DNA of 64,000 nt from Candidatus Nitrosocosmicus sp. Lineage in GTDB: Archaea > Thermoproteota > Nitrososphaeria > Nitrososphaerales > Nitrososphaeraceae. Positions 45,521 to 56,954 of the stretch are shown here, piece by piece. Under the pieces are notes generated by a model. The model was not told the DNA's origin, did no database searches, and worked only from the letters and a program-made list of their open reading frames with translations. Numbering within the stretch: the stretch's first letter is position 1; each line of letters begins with the position of its first letter. Position numbers and translations under genes: made by a program. Where the stretch lies: assembly GCA_029194465.1 (NCBI GenBank), contig JARFXS010000004.1, forward strand, positions 20,118-84,117, written 5' to 3'.

Positions 45521-46831
45521 TTACGGCAAGATCCTTGTCATTGTTCTAGGAAATAATGTTACGTTTTTAATGTCGTCAAAATCTAAAATCCATCTCAGCA
45601 GTCTCTCCAAGCCTAGTCCAAATCCTCCATGTGGTACTGACCCATATTTTCTAAGATCCAAATACCACGAATAATCATTTGGATTTAAATCTGTCTCTCT
45701 TATCCTTTTGGTTAATTTTTCAAGATTGTCTTCTCTAATGCCACCTCCTGAAATCTCACCATATCCTTGAGGAGCCAAAAGGTCCACCGCTAATCCTGTC
45801 TTCTCATTCAGCGGATCTTGTTTAACGTAGAAGGGTTTTATGCTCAAAGGGTAATTTGTTACAAATATTGGATTTGATCTATCCTTTGTTAGTTCTCTTT
45901 CTGATTCAAGATTTAGATCGTCTCCCCATTCAATTAGCCTTTCTCTCCCCTCATTATCTCGGATTCTGCATTCGATGGATCTCAAATTGTCTATTGCTTT
46001 GTCATAGGTTATTTTTTCAAATGGAGTTGAAATTTCATCTAATTTTTTTGTTGCAGCAGCATTCAAAAATTCTAGTTCCTTCTTATTGTGTTCCTTGATC
46101 TGAGTTATAATGCTGAATATTAGTTTCTCTTGAATGGTAATGAGATCAGTCATGTTTATCCATGGTGCCTCTGCTTCTAAATGGGTGAATTCTGCTAGAT
46201 GTCTTATCGTTCTTGACTTTTCTGCTCTAAAAGAGGGGCTAATGGTCCATACAGGACCTAAGCAGTAAATCATTGACTCAAGGTACAATTGAGAACTTTG
46301 GGACAAGTATGCTTTTTCATTAAAATATTTCACCTCAAATAGAGTGGACCCTCCCTCTACCGAGCTCTGAACGAGTATTGGAGGAGATACTTCCATCCAA
46401 TCGTCTTTAGCAAACCATTCTCTGGAGTATTTTAATAATGAATTTCTTAGTTTTCCAACATTTATCATTTTCCTTGTCCTAAGTGATAGATGCCTAAAAT
46501 CAAGTAGGATTTCGTCACTCTGGTACTCTCCTATCGGATAGTCCGAATCAGCAATGTTGAAAATCACCATTTTGTCCACTTTTACCTCGTACCCACCTTC
46601 AACTGCTCTGGGATCTTTTTCCAATTTTCCTTGTATCTCTATGGAAGATTCGATCATCAAATCCTCACATAATTTAGCAGGACATACACCCTGAATAATG
46701 TCTCCTCTATCATCTCTTAAAATTATGAAGGTCTTTTCTTTCTGCTTTCGGAGTCTATGGATCCAGCCTCTTAATAGGATGGTCTTTCCTACATTATCTT
46801 CTGTTCTTAAATCTGCGATCCGCTTAAACAA
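45521..46831 (-). CDS. asnS: Asparaginyl-tRNA synthetase
   Basis: 436 residues. An OB-fold anticodon-binding domain (about 17-105, ILLRGWIHRLRKQKEKTFII) precedes a class II catalytic core with motif 2 SFRAEKSRTIRHLAEFTHLE and motif 3 GFGLGLERLLRWI. The segment WGDDLNLESERELTK plus LLAPQGYGEISGGGIRED is characteristic of AsnRS and separates it from archaeal AspRS. The product makes Asn-tRNA directly, so this archaeon need not rely only on transamidation. Monocistronic, with a terminator hairpin behind. Confidence 0.92.
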   Translation of the reverse strand: MFKRIADLRTEDNVGKTILLRGWIHRLRKQKEKTFIILRDDRGDIIQGVCPAKLCEDLMIESSIEIQGKLEKDPRAVEGGYEVKVDKMVIFNIADSDYPIGEYQSDEILLDFRHLSLRTRKMINVGKLRNSLLKYSREWFAKDDWMEVSPPILVQSSVEGGSTLFEVKYFNEKAYLSQSSQLYLESMIYCLGPVWTISPSFRAEKSRTIRHLAEFTHLEAEAPWINMTDLITIQEKLIFSIITQIKEHNKKELEFLNAAATKKLDEISTPFEKITYDKAIDNLRSIECRIRDNEGRERLIEWGDDLNLESERELTKDRSNPIFVTNYPLSIKPFYVKQDPLNEKTGLAVDLLAPQGYGEISGGGIREDNLEKLTKRIRETDLNPNDYSWYLDLRKYGSVPHGGFGLGLERLLRWILDFDDIKNVTLFPRTMTRILP

Positions 46832-47311
46832 TACATGGTTTGTTACTGAAATATTTTATTTATCTTTGCTCTGTGGCATTGAACTAGTAATAGGTTCTTC
46901 AATGGAGCAGACACTAGGCCCCTTTGAAATATTGTATTAATCTATATCCGTGCTGCAATTACAAAATTAAAGTGAGTATATCTTTTATGTAGTCTTTATT
47001 GACACTATACTTAAAAATCAAAGCATGTTTTCTCTCAGGCCCAATAAATTAGATTCTTCAATATTAAGGTAAAGGAAGAAAGATTTGGTTAAATGTAGGA
47101 CTTTTTAATTTTTTTCCAGTTGACTTAAATTCATTCTCCTATTTAAATTCCTAATCGTCATCTTTATAATATTAAACTGCTTGTTTGAATGATTAGTATC
47201 ATCTATATTATATTATCAATACCATTAAAGTTAAAAAATTACTTAAAGATATCTATTGGTCTTAGTATTGCTCCGTTTTTATTTTTTAAATTTCTTAATA
47301 ATTTAGATAAA
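46832..47311. other. Gene-poor interval
   Basis: About 480 AT-rich bases between asnS and a small winged-helix gene. An upstream in-frame extension of the next gene is possible (from 47189) but less likely than the ATG used. Confidence 0.4.
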
Positions 47312-47575
47312 ATGAAGAATAGAAGCCGCCTAGAAATTATAGCAATGATCCTTGAAACAGTAGGTGATAATGGTGCGATACAGGCTAAAATCATGTACAA
47401 GGTATATCTTTCATTTCTCCAAATGAAGGAATACTTGTCTAACCTTATGAAAAACGACTTGATCATTTATGATGATGGGGCTCAAATTTATAAGATGACT
47501 GAAAAAGGAAGACGCTTTCTGATACTGTATAAACAAATGACTGAATCAATAACCATGACAAAACCAATCCTCTAA
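47312..47575 (+). CDS. Small winged-helix protein
   Basis: 87 residues from the ATG at 47312: helix RSRLEIIAMILETVGDNGAI, recognition helix around MKEYLSNLMKNDLIIYDDGA and a wing/strand QIYKMTEKGRRFLILY. This is the archaeal winged-helix type that includes Sso10a-like and phage-type regulators. An upstream hydrophobic in-frame extension of 41 codons (LSIPLKLKNYLKISIGLSIA) is AT-rich and judged untranslated. It precedes a Rieske ferredoxin gene by 66 bases on the same strand. Confidence 0.7.
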   Translation: MKNRSRLEIIAMILETVGDNGAIQAKIMYKVYLSFLQMKEYLSNLMKNDLIIYDDGAQIYKMTEKGRRFLILYKQMTESITMTKPIL

Positions 47576-47641
47576 TTTTTTTACTTTGTCAATGTACAAA
47601 AACTTGATCAATTTATAAAGAGGATTTTTTCAATTGTATTC

Positions 47642-47995
47642 GTGATTTTTGATACCGGTTTGAAATTAAGCGAATTAAAAGAAAATTCCTTTGAGAAAAT
47701 CACGATAGAAAGAGAGGAGATTTTAATTGGAAAAAGGAACAATCGAATATATGCTTTTAACAATAGGTGTCCACATAAGGGTGCATCTCTATCCAAGGGA
47801 AGCTTTCTTGGAGATAACGTAGTTTGTTATATGCACGGATACGAATACAACATTTTTACAGGAAAACTAGAGAACATGAAATCATGGAAAAAAGATGAAA
47901 CTTGGATTGAACAAAATGAACAATGGAGATATTCAGACGATCTTAAAATCTACAAGATTCATTTAAATGATGAGAAAATTTTAGTTGAAATATGA
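47642..47995 (+). CDS. Rieske-type ferredoxin
   Basis: 117 residues, a soluble single-domain Rieske protein. The [2Fe-2S] ligands are C-P-H in NNRCPHKGASLS and C-x2-H in VCYMHGYEYNIFTG, about 20 residues apart. Unlike the Rieske protein at 31.6 kb it has no membrane anchor or twin-arginine signal. The start is GTG. Such proteins feed electrons to oxygenases or act in nitrite or redox metabolism; partner not visible here. Confidence 0.88.
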   Translation: MIFDTGLKLSELKENSFEKITIEREEILIGKRNNRIYAFNNRCPHKGASLSKGSFLGDNVVCYMHGYEYNIFTGKLENMKSWKKDETWIEQNEQWRYSDDLKIYKIHLNDEKILVEI

Positions 47996-48059
47996 AATAA
48001 ATTAATTTTATAAAAATCGATTCATGAGGCCTAAAATAGACTGATTAGCCTTTCATTCT

Positions 48060-48800
48060 GGTACCGAATCATTCTGCCGAATCTATTATCAATTTTCCGT
48101 TTTCTGTTTTTTACAAATAAGAACCTGTTGTCTTTGAATATTAATGTCAATTCGTTGTCTTTCTTCAACATCTAGGAGTTCTTTGTCCTTTGATACCATC
48201 AAATTTAGCCATAATAGATGGCAATTATATGTTATATTTAAATTGAATTATTCTGCTTAGTATGTCTAGTCTTTTTCTATTTGTTGATGTTAGATTCTTT
48301 TTTCAAAGTGTTCTTCTCTATGAATTCATGCTTCCCACATGACAATTCCACAAATACGGCGATATTGTTTTTGCCTTTCTTCAGTGCTTCAGGTTTTATT
48401 TCTATGTCTTTGTTAAAATCAAACAACAGGTCTCAGCTTCCTCCTCCTCTAATGGATAAAAAGGTGTGTCATCTTTAACTATCATAATCCAAATCCTATG
48501 ATCAATTTTGGGTTTCTGGTCCAGAAGAAAATGTTTTTCTTACTAATAATTTTATTGAATCAATAATTTTTCCATCATTTTTGATGTCTAGTTTGATAGT
48601 AAGTCTCAGTGAATTATCATGTTTATTATACGCTTTCTCCCAATTTTTTTGCGTTAATACTTGTCGAATAAATCCCTCAATGGAAAAACTTAAGGTCAAC
48701 ATATACAATTTCTCATTCATTGACCTTTCTTGTGCTCCTCCTAAAGTTAAAGCACTGATTCGACTTTCATTTTCGTCAATTTAACAGATACTGAGAAGGT
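48060..48800 (-). pseudogene. Decayed hypothetical gene
   Basis: Coding-like pieces on the minus strand, in order: IDENESRISALTLGGAQERS, a long intact piece ending NDGKIIDSIKLLVRKTFSSG, then DFNKDIEIKPEALKKGKNNI and VFVELSCGKHEFIEKNTLKK, and LTLIFKDNRFLFVKNRKRKI. At least three frame changes. No family recognised; it resembles in style the decayed gene at 34.8-35.7 kb but I could not align them. Confidence 0.45.
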
Positions 48801-49139
48801 ATCATTTATATCCTCAATATGTAGTTGTCTTTTATATATGCATGCTGAGGGTACAGCCATGTTAGGACAAAGAATTAGAATTTAAAATACACGACGTAGA
48901 TATATCTATTCTATATAATTCAACATGAACCACAAAAAGAATGCTGATAATAGATTTGCAGGTGTTGTATTAAAGCATCCTCTTATCAAAAGAATACATG
49001 TTAAAGTATACTAACCAATAAGAACGAACCATACAAGGCATAGGTGAATCCGTAGAGTCGAAGCAATAAATTTACAAATGATCTTGCCGGCATGCTTTTC
49101 TAGCTCCTAGGGGAAATTGAATGCGGTGATAAATAGTAA

Positions 49140-49301
49140 ATGAAGTTTGTCGAAATGCGACGCACGTTTACGAATAGACAGAGGAAAAAAGTCCTAACAT
49201 GTCTAAAGTGTGGGCACATAGTGCAGGCGAACAAATGGTATCACTAACACTGCAAGTGTGATCAAACTGTTTCTAAATATGACTATTCTGATGATCAATA
49301 A
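49140..49301 (+). pseudogene. Small zinc protein with in-frame stop
   Basis: From ATG 49140 the frame reads MKFVEMRRTFTNRQRKKVLT, CLKCGHIVQANKWYH, then TAA, then HCKCDQTVSKYDYSDDQ to a second TAA. The two halves together give a CxxC...CxC zinc-binding mini-protein of 53 residues with one nonsense codon. Confidence 0.5.
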
Positions 49302-50421
49302 AAATAATGGACTCTGAAAGCCTAATTGAGGACTGCCAACAACAAATATGGAATGTCCAAGTGTCTCAATAATATGGCCTTTGGTGGATGTTACAGTGAC
49401 AAGATCTGCTGATGAAGCCACCACTCAATTCTATAGGTGTCCAAATGCAGTCATACTTGGAGAAATTATTTCTTAGAACGATTTATATATCCTATGAAAT
49501 TTATAGATGATTGTTCTTTTAGTTGATTAATTTGATGTTTGAAGCGAAAACAAAGTCTCCAGAAGAATGGAAGGTTGTTAATTCGTTTTCATATCTACTC
49601 TAGTAGATGAAGCCACATTTGAAGCCTTCGGAGGAATTTCCTTCAGGGGAATGGACCCATCATCATGTAGCATTAATTGATATTTTTAAACCCAATACGC
49701 ATTTGAAAGTTATAAATGCGATTCTGAGTTAAAATTTGGTCCGAATTTCTGAATTTTCAAAATTGATAAAGGGAACAGACAAGAAAGATGAATTGGAGGG
49801 TATCTATTATTGATGAAGATGTCTTGAGGATAAAAACTATGGGTAGTTACAAAAGAGAATAAAATGCGTCTCATAGAGAGCATAACCGTATCTACAACCG
49901 TTACCAAAACTATCATTTAATTCTAAACTCCTGCTTTCTTTATCTTCTTTTGATAAGATCTTATCTGATATAGAGTTGTATCAGAATATGTTAAAATTGA
50001 ATCCTATCCTGATAGGATCAGATTTATGAGCAAAAGTGATACAGGGAGTTTATTTATTATGATGGAACCAAATAGCGAAGGATTAGAAAGAGATCAACAA
50101 AAGAAGAATCAAAGGCAACTTATAGTCTTGATTATCTTTTGAAAATTGTAAATCGGTGAGCACTGTTGGTGTGTCAGCTTCTATGATAGAATATTCTACA
50201 AAGATGCCAATACGTCTTGAATTTAGAATCGCCAACATTGGTAGAATCACTTTTATTTAGCACCGCGAGTACAGGATTTAGATTAGATTAGAATTAAGTA
50301 GTCTAGAATATAGCCATATTTCAAATGTTCTAATTAACTACTAGTGAAAAATATTATTCAAATGTTGGATTTAGAATACTCTATTAATCCCATTGGTTAA
50401 TAAACCATGTAATTCGTTGAT
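49302..50421 (+). other. Degraded coding DNA, unassigned
   Basis: No gene is intact. Fragments such as LKPSEEFPSGEWTHHHVALI, IFKPNTHLKVINAI and SDTGSLFIMMEPNSEGLERD occur in different frames with stops. They look like remains of one or more real proteins but none can be assigned to a family. Confidence 0.4.
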
Positions 50422-51850
50422 ATGAGAATAATAATGAAGTTCGGAGGGTCTGTATTAGACTCATCGTCAAAAATAAAGACTCTTGTAAATATTATGCATT
50501 CTTTTTTAAAAACTTGGAAGGAAAAGATAATGAAATTGTTTGTGTAATCTCTGCTATCTCTGAGTAACAGATAAAATTATCATGCTTTCTGAACTGATAA
50601 TGCTGAAAAAGGAGTGCGATAAAGCCATTCATAGATGAAATGACCCGTCTTCATCTTGATTTGATTAATAATACTATAGCCGATCAGAAATTGCAAGCAG
50701 AGGCCAATAAAGTAATCTTGGATATTTTAAAAGAATTCCAAGCCATTTTTGGAAAGGACTAGTCTTAATTTCTGAAATTACTCAAGGTCATTGGATCATA
50801 TGTTATCGTTTTGGAGAACGATTAGCGTTTCAATAGTGATTATGCGTTATGAAAATAACAACTGGATTCTAATTTTCTTACTGGAAAAGAGATTGGTATC
50901 GTCACTGATTCTAATTTTGTGAAGCAAGACCTTTGATGAATACCACAAAGTTCAGAGTAAATGCTAAACTTATTCCTTTAATTCTGGAAGGAAAAATTCC
51001 CGTAATAACTGGTTACATAGCAGCAGACCAGCATGGATATATTATTAAACTTTCTGGATTGAGGTGGTTCTGATTACACCGATAATATCTTCCTGTATTA
51101 ATGCGGACGAGGTATGCCACCTGTGAGTGATGTGGATGGCTTACTAACCGCTTCGGCCCTTGATTGCATGCAAAAAGACGCATTAATTATTTGTGAAATA
51201 TCTTATAGTGAAGTTAGCTGAGATGGTCCTGTTCAGGCAAAATATATTCATCCATTTGCTGGAGCCAGTAATGGATTTAAATATCCCACTCAGATTAAGG
51301 AATACATTTAACTTATCTCACCCGGAACTACAATAACCCAAAATTTGAGAACATCTCACAATATCATTAAATCCATAATCGCAATAAGAAATACTGCATT
51401 AATAGACGTTAGTGGTGGTGGAATGGTGGGATCACCTGGAACAGCCGTAAACATTTTTGATACTCAGCAAAGAATAAAGTAAACATAATGATGATATCTC
51501 AAGGTCCACTCTGAATCTTCAAGTATTTCCTATTGTATTGAGAAAAGATGATTTGGGCAATACCAACTTCTCTGGAGTTGAAATTGTTGGAAAAGGATAA
51601 AACATCTAAACGTATTAGAGATGTTTCATTAATAGTTGTAGTGGGTTCAGGTATGCGTGGAATCAAAGGAATTGCTGGCAGAGTTTTTTTCTTCCATAGC
51701 CAAAGGAAGATGTCAATGTTATAATGATAGCCCAAGGGGTCGTCTGAACTGAATCTAGCATTCATTGTAAAGGATGATGATTGTGAAAAGGCAGTTAGGT
51801 CATTGCATAAAGAGCCCAGTTTGTGGGCATTTTGACTTAGGTTGTGGTCT
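50422..51850 (+). pseudogene. Aspartate kinase, many indels
   Basis: The order of motifs is complete: start MRIIMKFGGSVLDSS (KFGGS nucleotide-binding motif), then DEMTRLHLDLINN, SFGERLAFQ, KFRVNAKLIPLILEGKIPVI, GGSDYTDNIF, the DVDGLLTA region, HPFAGASNGFKYPTQI and the ACT-domain sequence DVSGGGMVGSPGTAVNIFDT. Between them there are at least ten single-base indels, yet the spelled residues stay conserved. Aspartate kinase begins lysine, threonine and methionine synthesis. Decay or poor consensus cannot be told apart here. Confidence 0.85.
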
Positions 51851-52016
51851 TAGTATTTTACATGAAATATGAAAGCATCAAATTTGACTAATTCTTTATT
51901 TTACATAGATATCATTTAGATATCATGAATCCTCATCTGAAACAACGATTTGCGCAATTAATTTGAAGCAAAGAGAAGTAAATAAATAAATGAATACAGA
52001 TGATTAATATCTTGTA

Positions 52017-52763
52017 ATGAATTCAGGAAAATTATACGTTGTAGGAGTTAGGCCAGGCCATCATGATCATATGACCTTTCGCGCTAAACAAGTAATCGAA
52101 AAAGCAATCATCGTGGAGTTTATGAAACCTATGTATCGTTGGTAGAGTGATCTTATTAACGGTAAAGAAGTTTACAGATATCCGATGACTTTCAGGAAGT
52201 GAATCGATCACAATCAAAGATCATAGATTTCGCTGAAAAAGGGGTATTGTATCACTAGTTTCATCAGGAGATCCTGGAATATATGGAATGGTTGGCTTGA
52301 TATGAAATCCTCGCTGAAAAGGGATGGAAAAGGCAATGGAATTGATGTTGAATGTGTGCTGGAGTCTCGTCTTTGAATTCGTGTAGTGCACTTATTGATC
52401 CCCATTGATGACTGATTTTGCAGTTGTAAGCATGGTGACCTCTTGATTTAGAATTATCGTTAAACGAGTTAGGCTGTTGCGTGGGCGACTTCGTTACTGT
52501 TGTGTATAATCCGTCGAGTAAAAAACGAATCCATCAACTTAAGGATGCGAGGAAATTTTCTAAAATATAGTGAACCGAAAAACTCAGTTGCAGTAGTAAA
52601 AGGCGCGTTTAGAGGACAGTCAGTCAATTGTTCTCGCAATTTAGAAAAGATGTTAGATTATCCTGACATGATGGGCATGATAACTACGATTATTATAGGA
52701 AATTCATCTTCGTATAATTGTGATGATATGATAAATCGAGGTATCGATCTAAATACCAATTAG
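52017..52763 (+). pseudogene. Precorrin-3B C17-methyltransferase (CbiH), broken
   Basis: Read across frames, the sequence has KLYVVGVRPGHHDHMTFRAK at the N-terminus, DLINGKEVYRYPMT, SSGDPGIYGMVG, KNSVAVVKGAFRGQSV, and DYPDMMGMITTIIIGNSSSY at the end: the complete SAM-methyltransferase fold of CbiH/CobJ, which contracts the corrin ring in cobalamin synthesis. Several one-base indels and stops interrupt it; the last 88 codons are open. Thaumarchaeota are known B12 producers, so another intact copy or a base-calling problem is expected. Confidence 0.8.
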
Positions 52764-52908
52764 TAAAATAAAAAGATTAACTTTACTTCATATTTGTTTG
52801 ATTTTCGTTATCTATAAATTTGTTAAGCATATATCATATTATAAAATTGTCTGATAATGCTTTTACTTGTTGTTAATCTGACACTTTTATATTGTAATTT
52901 TAATAGGG

Positions 52909-53500
52909 ATGACATCCCAAATAGTGAAAATGGAGGATGGATCTGCCGATAATATTACCGTCCATAAATCACTACCTGATTTTGTCTCTGGAAGAATTGC
53001 ATTATGCATCCAAACATTTGATATCATAATGAAATCAAAACCCGACAAGTTTAACACTTCTGTAATCTTGATCTCAAAAAAATGAAGATACCCGAGTTAT
53101 TGTCGACCGATTGATAGCAAGTGTGGCATTTCTGAGCAATATATAGAAAAAGATAATAATTCTAAAACTATCTAGCTGTTATTAATAACGTTCTCTTTAA
53201 GATAACTAATCTTCCAAACCCCCCAACTATCTATGACATTTTATAGGGTCAGTTTGGCAAAAGAAGTTTTGATTCTATCGCAGTTTCAAAACTCGAAATT
53301 CAAAGTTCATTTTGAGGAATTGCGCTTGATCATAGATCGTATGACCTTATCAAAAGGGACAAACTAACTGAGGAAACAAAAAGGATCCAATTATTATAAG
53401 GTAAATTAAGCAACAAGGCAATTGATACGCTCCTAAACTATATTTTTCTAACAAGAGAAAAAAAGTTATCAATATTAACTTTCTTTAACCATCATAACCA
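52909..53500 (+). pseudogene. Unknown gene broken at A-run
   Basis: An ATG-initiated frame of 58 residues (KMEDGSADNITVHKSLPDFV, then RIALCIQTFDIIMKSKPDKF) ends at an A7 run; one extra A continues it as NEDTRVIVDRLIASVAFLS. Further coding-like fragments (KKFDSIAVSKLEIQSSF, LIKRDKLTEETKRIQLL, KLSNKAIDTLLNYIFL) follow to 53480. No family recognised. Confidence 0.45.
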
Positions 53501-53543
53501 TATTGGAAAAGTTTAATATCAGAATAAAATAAAAATTTGTGTT

Positions 53544-53664
53544 GCGGTCATCGTCTAGTTTTAGTTGGACACACAGCCTTCCATATATGATTTCATATGA
53601 GAAAGCCCGTAACCGGGACTGTGTCTTTTGATAAAGACATGGCAGAATTCAAATCAGTGACCTG
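53544..53664 (+). tRNA. Degenerate tRNA-Gly (TCC)-like sequence with introns
   Basis: GCGGTCA (acceptor), a D-arm GTCT..GGAC, an anticodon arm ACAGC-CTTCCA with anticodon TCC, then about 35 bases that would be an intron ending in GGGACTGT, and a second hairpin GTCTTT..AAAGAC before TTCAAAT (T-loop) and TGACC (acceptor 3-prime). The order is that of an intron-containing archaeal tRNA-Gly. However the T-stem and last two acceptor pairs do not match, so it is either degraded or contains base errors. Confidence 0.5.
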
Positions 53665-53910
53665 TACGGGATTATAGAATTCAAATACTAATTTGAATCC
53701 AGTTTCAAATGAAAAACATGTGAAAATAAGATTATTTTGATCTATTCTCTACGACAAACTACTAGGTTGATATGATGAATGTTTTTGTTTCTTCTAACCA
53801 TGTTTGAAATGACCCGGCATCAAGTAGTATTATTATCTCTTATTAGAAAAACGGAATATTAGTGTTAAAATGATTAAATCTTGTCAACTGATACTTCTGA
53901 CTATATCATC
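53665..53910. other. Unassigned interval
   Basis: About 245 bases behind the tRNA-like sequence, with no supported gene. Confidence 0.3.
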
Positions 53911-54015
53911 ATGAAAACGTTCGCTATGACAGTTACCATGTTTGCTATTTGCGTCATCCTCTTGATCCTATTCCTAAAACTCATACCCAATCGAAATGAA
54001 AAAGTAAAATATTGA
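53911..54015 (+). CDS. 34-residue one-TM peptide
   Basis: An intact ATG-to-TGA frame of 34 residues: short n-region MKTFAM, hydrophobic VTMFAICVILLILFLKLI and a basic tail PNRNEKVKY. It would make a single-span membrane miniprotein. It is one of few open frames in a stretch where most genes are broken, but a random frame of this length is possible. Confidence 0.35.
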   Translation: MKTFAMTVTMFAICVILLILFLKLIPNRNEKVKY

Positions 54016-54739
54016 AATGAAATCTTTAGATAATGGATGTCCTTTCACAATACATACATTTGACGTTGAAATACTGTTGGATTCATACTGTAGCCATAAT
54101 GTTTAGTCTAAATAAGTTCTGCCTGTAACCGCCATGAGAGAAGCACTTGGGTTGATCATGGACAGATTTAATAAAAAATAATTTAGTTAATAGAACATTG
54201 CAATATTTCTTGTCCTTTCTTAGTAATTCAACTACAGCGAAATCACTATTTTAATCCTTGGGTTTTCTGCGGCGTTCCTTTAGAAAATTATTACTATATA
54301 AAGTAATTTATACAAACAATTCTCGGAGAAAGAAAGCAATTCTAAGAATTTTAGATATGAATTCCGTCTTTAGGATCATAGTAGTTTTTGAATCATGTTC
54401 CGACGTTAGGACATTGCTAACCTAAAGTTTTCCAATAAACTCAGAACTAAATGCAGATTACATACAACTAGCATATTCCTTTGATCTATAGAGGAGATAT
54501 TGTTATTTATCTCTTGATTAACATGAGGAAGAAAACCCAAATGAGTATTTAAAATTCTTAGAGAAAAACTAAGTTGAATTGTAAAGTATGCCTTATCAAA
54601 TTCTTTCTAATCTCATAAATGATTTAACTTCTTTAGTCATTGTTACCCTTGAAATTCTAAACTTTTTTGTTTATTTCAAATTAGCATCTAAAATAAACCA
54701 TTAATTGAACCATATTCTTTTCTACCATGTCAAAGAACA
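54016..54739. other. Unassigned interval
   Basis: About 720 bases. Short coding-like words (FTIHTFDVEILLDS; VTAMREALGLIMDRFNKK near 54120-54180) suggest degraded coding DNA; the rest is AT-rich without a visible signal. Confidence 0.35.
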
Positions 54740-54954
54740 ATGTTTTCAATGGCTTGTAGAAGAGAAATTTCAAAAAAGTATATAGCCACTAATAGTGATT
54801 CCACTCATACAAGGTATGCTATCGGTCAAAAAAGGTGTGGAACCTGTGAATTATTCTTGACATGGGGATTTTGATAATTCCTGTCCATGCTGTGGACATC
54901 GATTAAGGCTAAAAACCAAAGAATGCACGGCTAAAAAGACAATTCAACAATAGA
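54740..54954 (+). pseudogene. Small zinc-ribbon protein, frameshifted
   Basis: The first frame gives MACRREISKKYIATNSDSTH and RYAIGQKRCGTCELFLTW, then stops; the next frame gives DNSCPCCGHRLRLKTKECTA. Together CGTC and CPCC form a four-Cys ribbon in a basic protein of about 68 residues. One indel near 54868-54875 separates the parts. Confidence 0.65.
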
Positions 54955-55125
54955 CTCAAACAGAAGAGCTATATATCAAATTAGAACGATTTGAAGATCA
55001 GTCCAACCTTCCAAATGTATTCATAAGATGAAAAAGTATAAAGTATTTAGGTTTTCATTTACATAAAGGAATAGAATTTAGTAAGTAATTAATTAGTTAT
55101 ATATTATCATACTCAAATTAAAACA

Positions 55126-55692
55126 ATGAAAAAATCATTTCTTTATAATCAATAATTGCAACCTTAGTTATGGGATTATTTGGAATCGGAAATTCAGATA
55201 TTTTTTAATATCTCAGACCTTTGCACAAGGCAATGACACCAATAACAATAACAATGATGATGATGGTAATAGTAGTAATGTAGAATACAGTGCTGTCCTT
55301 TCAGGAGATCAAGAGGTTCCTCCAGTAATTACTCAAGCAGCAGGAATTGCAGATTTCAGTCCTTCAACGATGGGGAAGGTGTTGAATACACTATTACTGC
55401 CGACAATATTGGAGTAACAGCTGGACACATTCATTTTTGGGTGAGAGTCAAAATGGTGAAGTAGTAGTTACCTTATTTAAGTTTGATTCACCTCAAAATG
55501 AAGTTTCAGAAAAGGACAATTAATGCAGATGATCTTTCTGGTCCGTTGGAAGGAATGCAGATCTCTGATCTGGTAGATGCCTTTAATGATGGAAACACCT
55601 ACGCCAACATACACACAGAACAGAATCCTGATGGAGAAATACGAGGACAGATAATTAGTGAAGAATTGCAGGAGGATACGGAAGAACAATAA
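55126..55692 (+). pseudogene. CHRD-domain secreted protein, frameshifted
   Basis: Begins MKKSFLYN with a signal peptide (IIATLVMGLFGIGNS), an Asn/Asp-rich linker, then the CHRD domain: VEYSAVLSGDQEVPPVITQA, EGVEYTITADNIGVTAGHIH, then ADDLSGPLEGMQISDLVDAF and TYANIHTEQNPDGEIRGQII near the end. CHRD domains bind metal or ligands and appear in exported proteins. At least three single-base indels interrupt the frame; the last 70 codons are open. Confidence 0.8.
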
Positions 55693-56056
55693 TTTCTTTT
55701 CTTTTATGTGAGTGTTATAAATAGCGTATTTCCTATTTGTCTATATTGGTGAAATTTATCTTTTCTGAATTTCTGTCCACATAAAGTTAAGGACAGTTAT
55801 TTTCAACTTTTCATAACACCGAATGAACTCTAGAGTGGCAGATTCAAAAAAGCAAACAAAGAATAACAACTTGAATTAGGAATATTTTGTAATTAATTGA
55901 CCAATACTGAGCATACTTGGATACCTTATCATTTATAAGATACCGGAGTAATGGGATATCAATTGGGAAATCGCTCTAGTGGAAAAGGTGCAAATCGATA
56001 GTGCAATTATAAAAACCATCATGTGACATAAATTGCAATGTCTTTCTTTTCCATAA
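55693..56056. other. Gene-poor interval
   Basis: About 360 bases between the CHRD gene and the dehydrogenase remnant. No gene seen. Confidence 0.35.
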
Positions 56057-56954
56057 ATGAAGTTAATAGTAACTCTGAAAGAAAGTAATTGTTATTATAG
56101 GACTTGGCCAATGGTCTTCCAGTTGCAAAATATGTTAAAGAACATGGTTTTGATACTTTTGGATATGATATAAATCAAAAAACCATGCAGTCAGCTGAAG
56201 CCAATTATGGAGATAAAGCAAGCAACCAACTGACTGGTGATTTTGACAATGCCTAATTATCTGCGTATCTACATAGACCAGATGATATGTTTACACCACA
56301 AGTAGATGGTTTGATGTCTGTTGTTGAAAAGATATCTAGGAAACAAGCAGGTGCACTAATATCAATTGAATGAATTTATACCAAAGGGTACATCAAAAAA
56401 GTATTTGAAAAAGTAGATCATAGACTACATGTTGTTCATGCACCACATATAGATGGTATGCATTAGAAGAAGAAGAACACGGTGTTAATCAATTACGTAT
56501 TGTAGGTGGTGTAACAATTTTGTTTGCTTACGGTCTTAACTTTATGATGGACGTGAGGTAGTGCCTCAAACAACAGAAATGTTTATTTCAACAGCTGGAA
56601 TAAAAAAGTCTATCAATACCAATGCATCCAGTATCATCAGTTGAAGTAGCAGAACTAACAAAAATAGTAGAAAATGCTCATAGATATCTTCAAATAGCAT
56701 TTGCAGAAGGCTTTATCTTTATTTAAGTCTAATAGTATATAGTTTTTCAGAATGGAATGAATCACTCAATACAAAATGAATGTAGAAATGCTAAGACCAA
56801 GAGATGGAATAGAATTCACTGTCTTCCCAAGATACAAGGATGTTTTATCAATTCATCTAACACAATAAGAAGCAAATACTTCAAAGCAGCCATGGAGATT
56901 GATGAGGACTATAGAATACGAAGTAAATTAGAAGGGAAGTTAAGATTCGAGTAA
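56057..56954 (+). pseudogene. Nucleotide-sugar dehydrogenase, broken
   Basis: Across frames the sequence reads LPVAKYVKEHGFDTFGYDIN (end of the NAD-binding fold), HRPDDMFTPQVDGLMSVVEK, GALISIE, KVFEKVDHRLHVVHAPH, LEEEEHGVNQLRIVGG and EVAELTKIVENAHRYLQIAF. These are landmarks of the UDP-glucose/UDP-ManNAc dehydrogenase family, which oxidises UDP-sugars to uronic acids for surface glycans. It is shorter than usual (about 290 rather than 420 residues) and has many indels; the C-terminal UDP-binding part is not seen. Confidence 0.7.
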
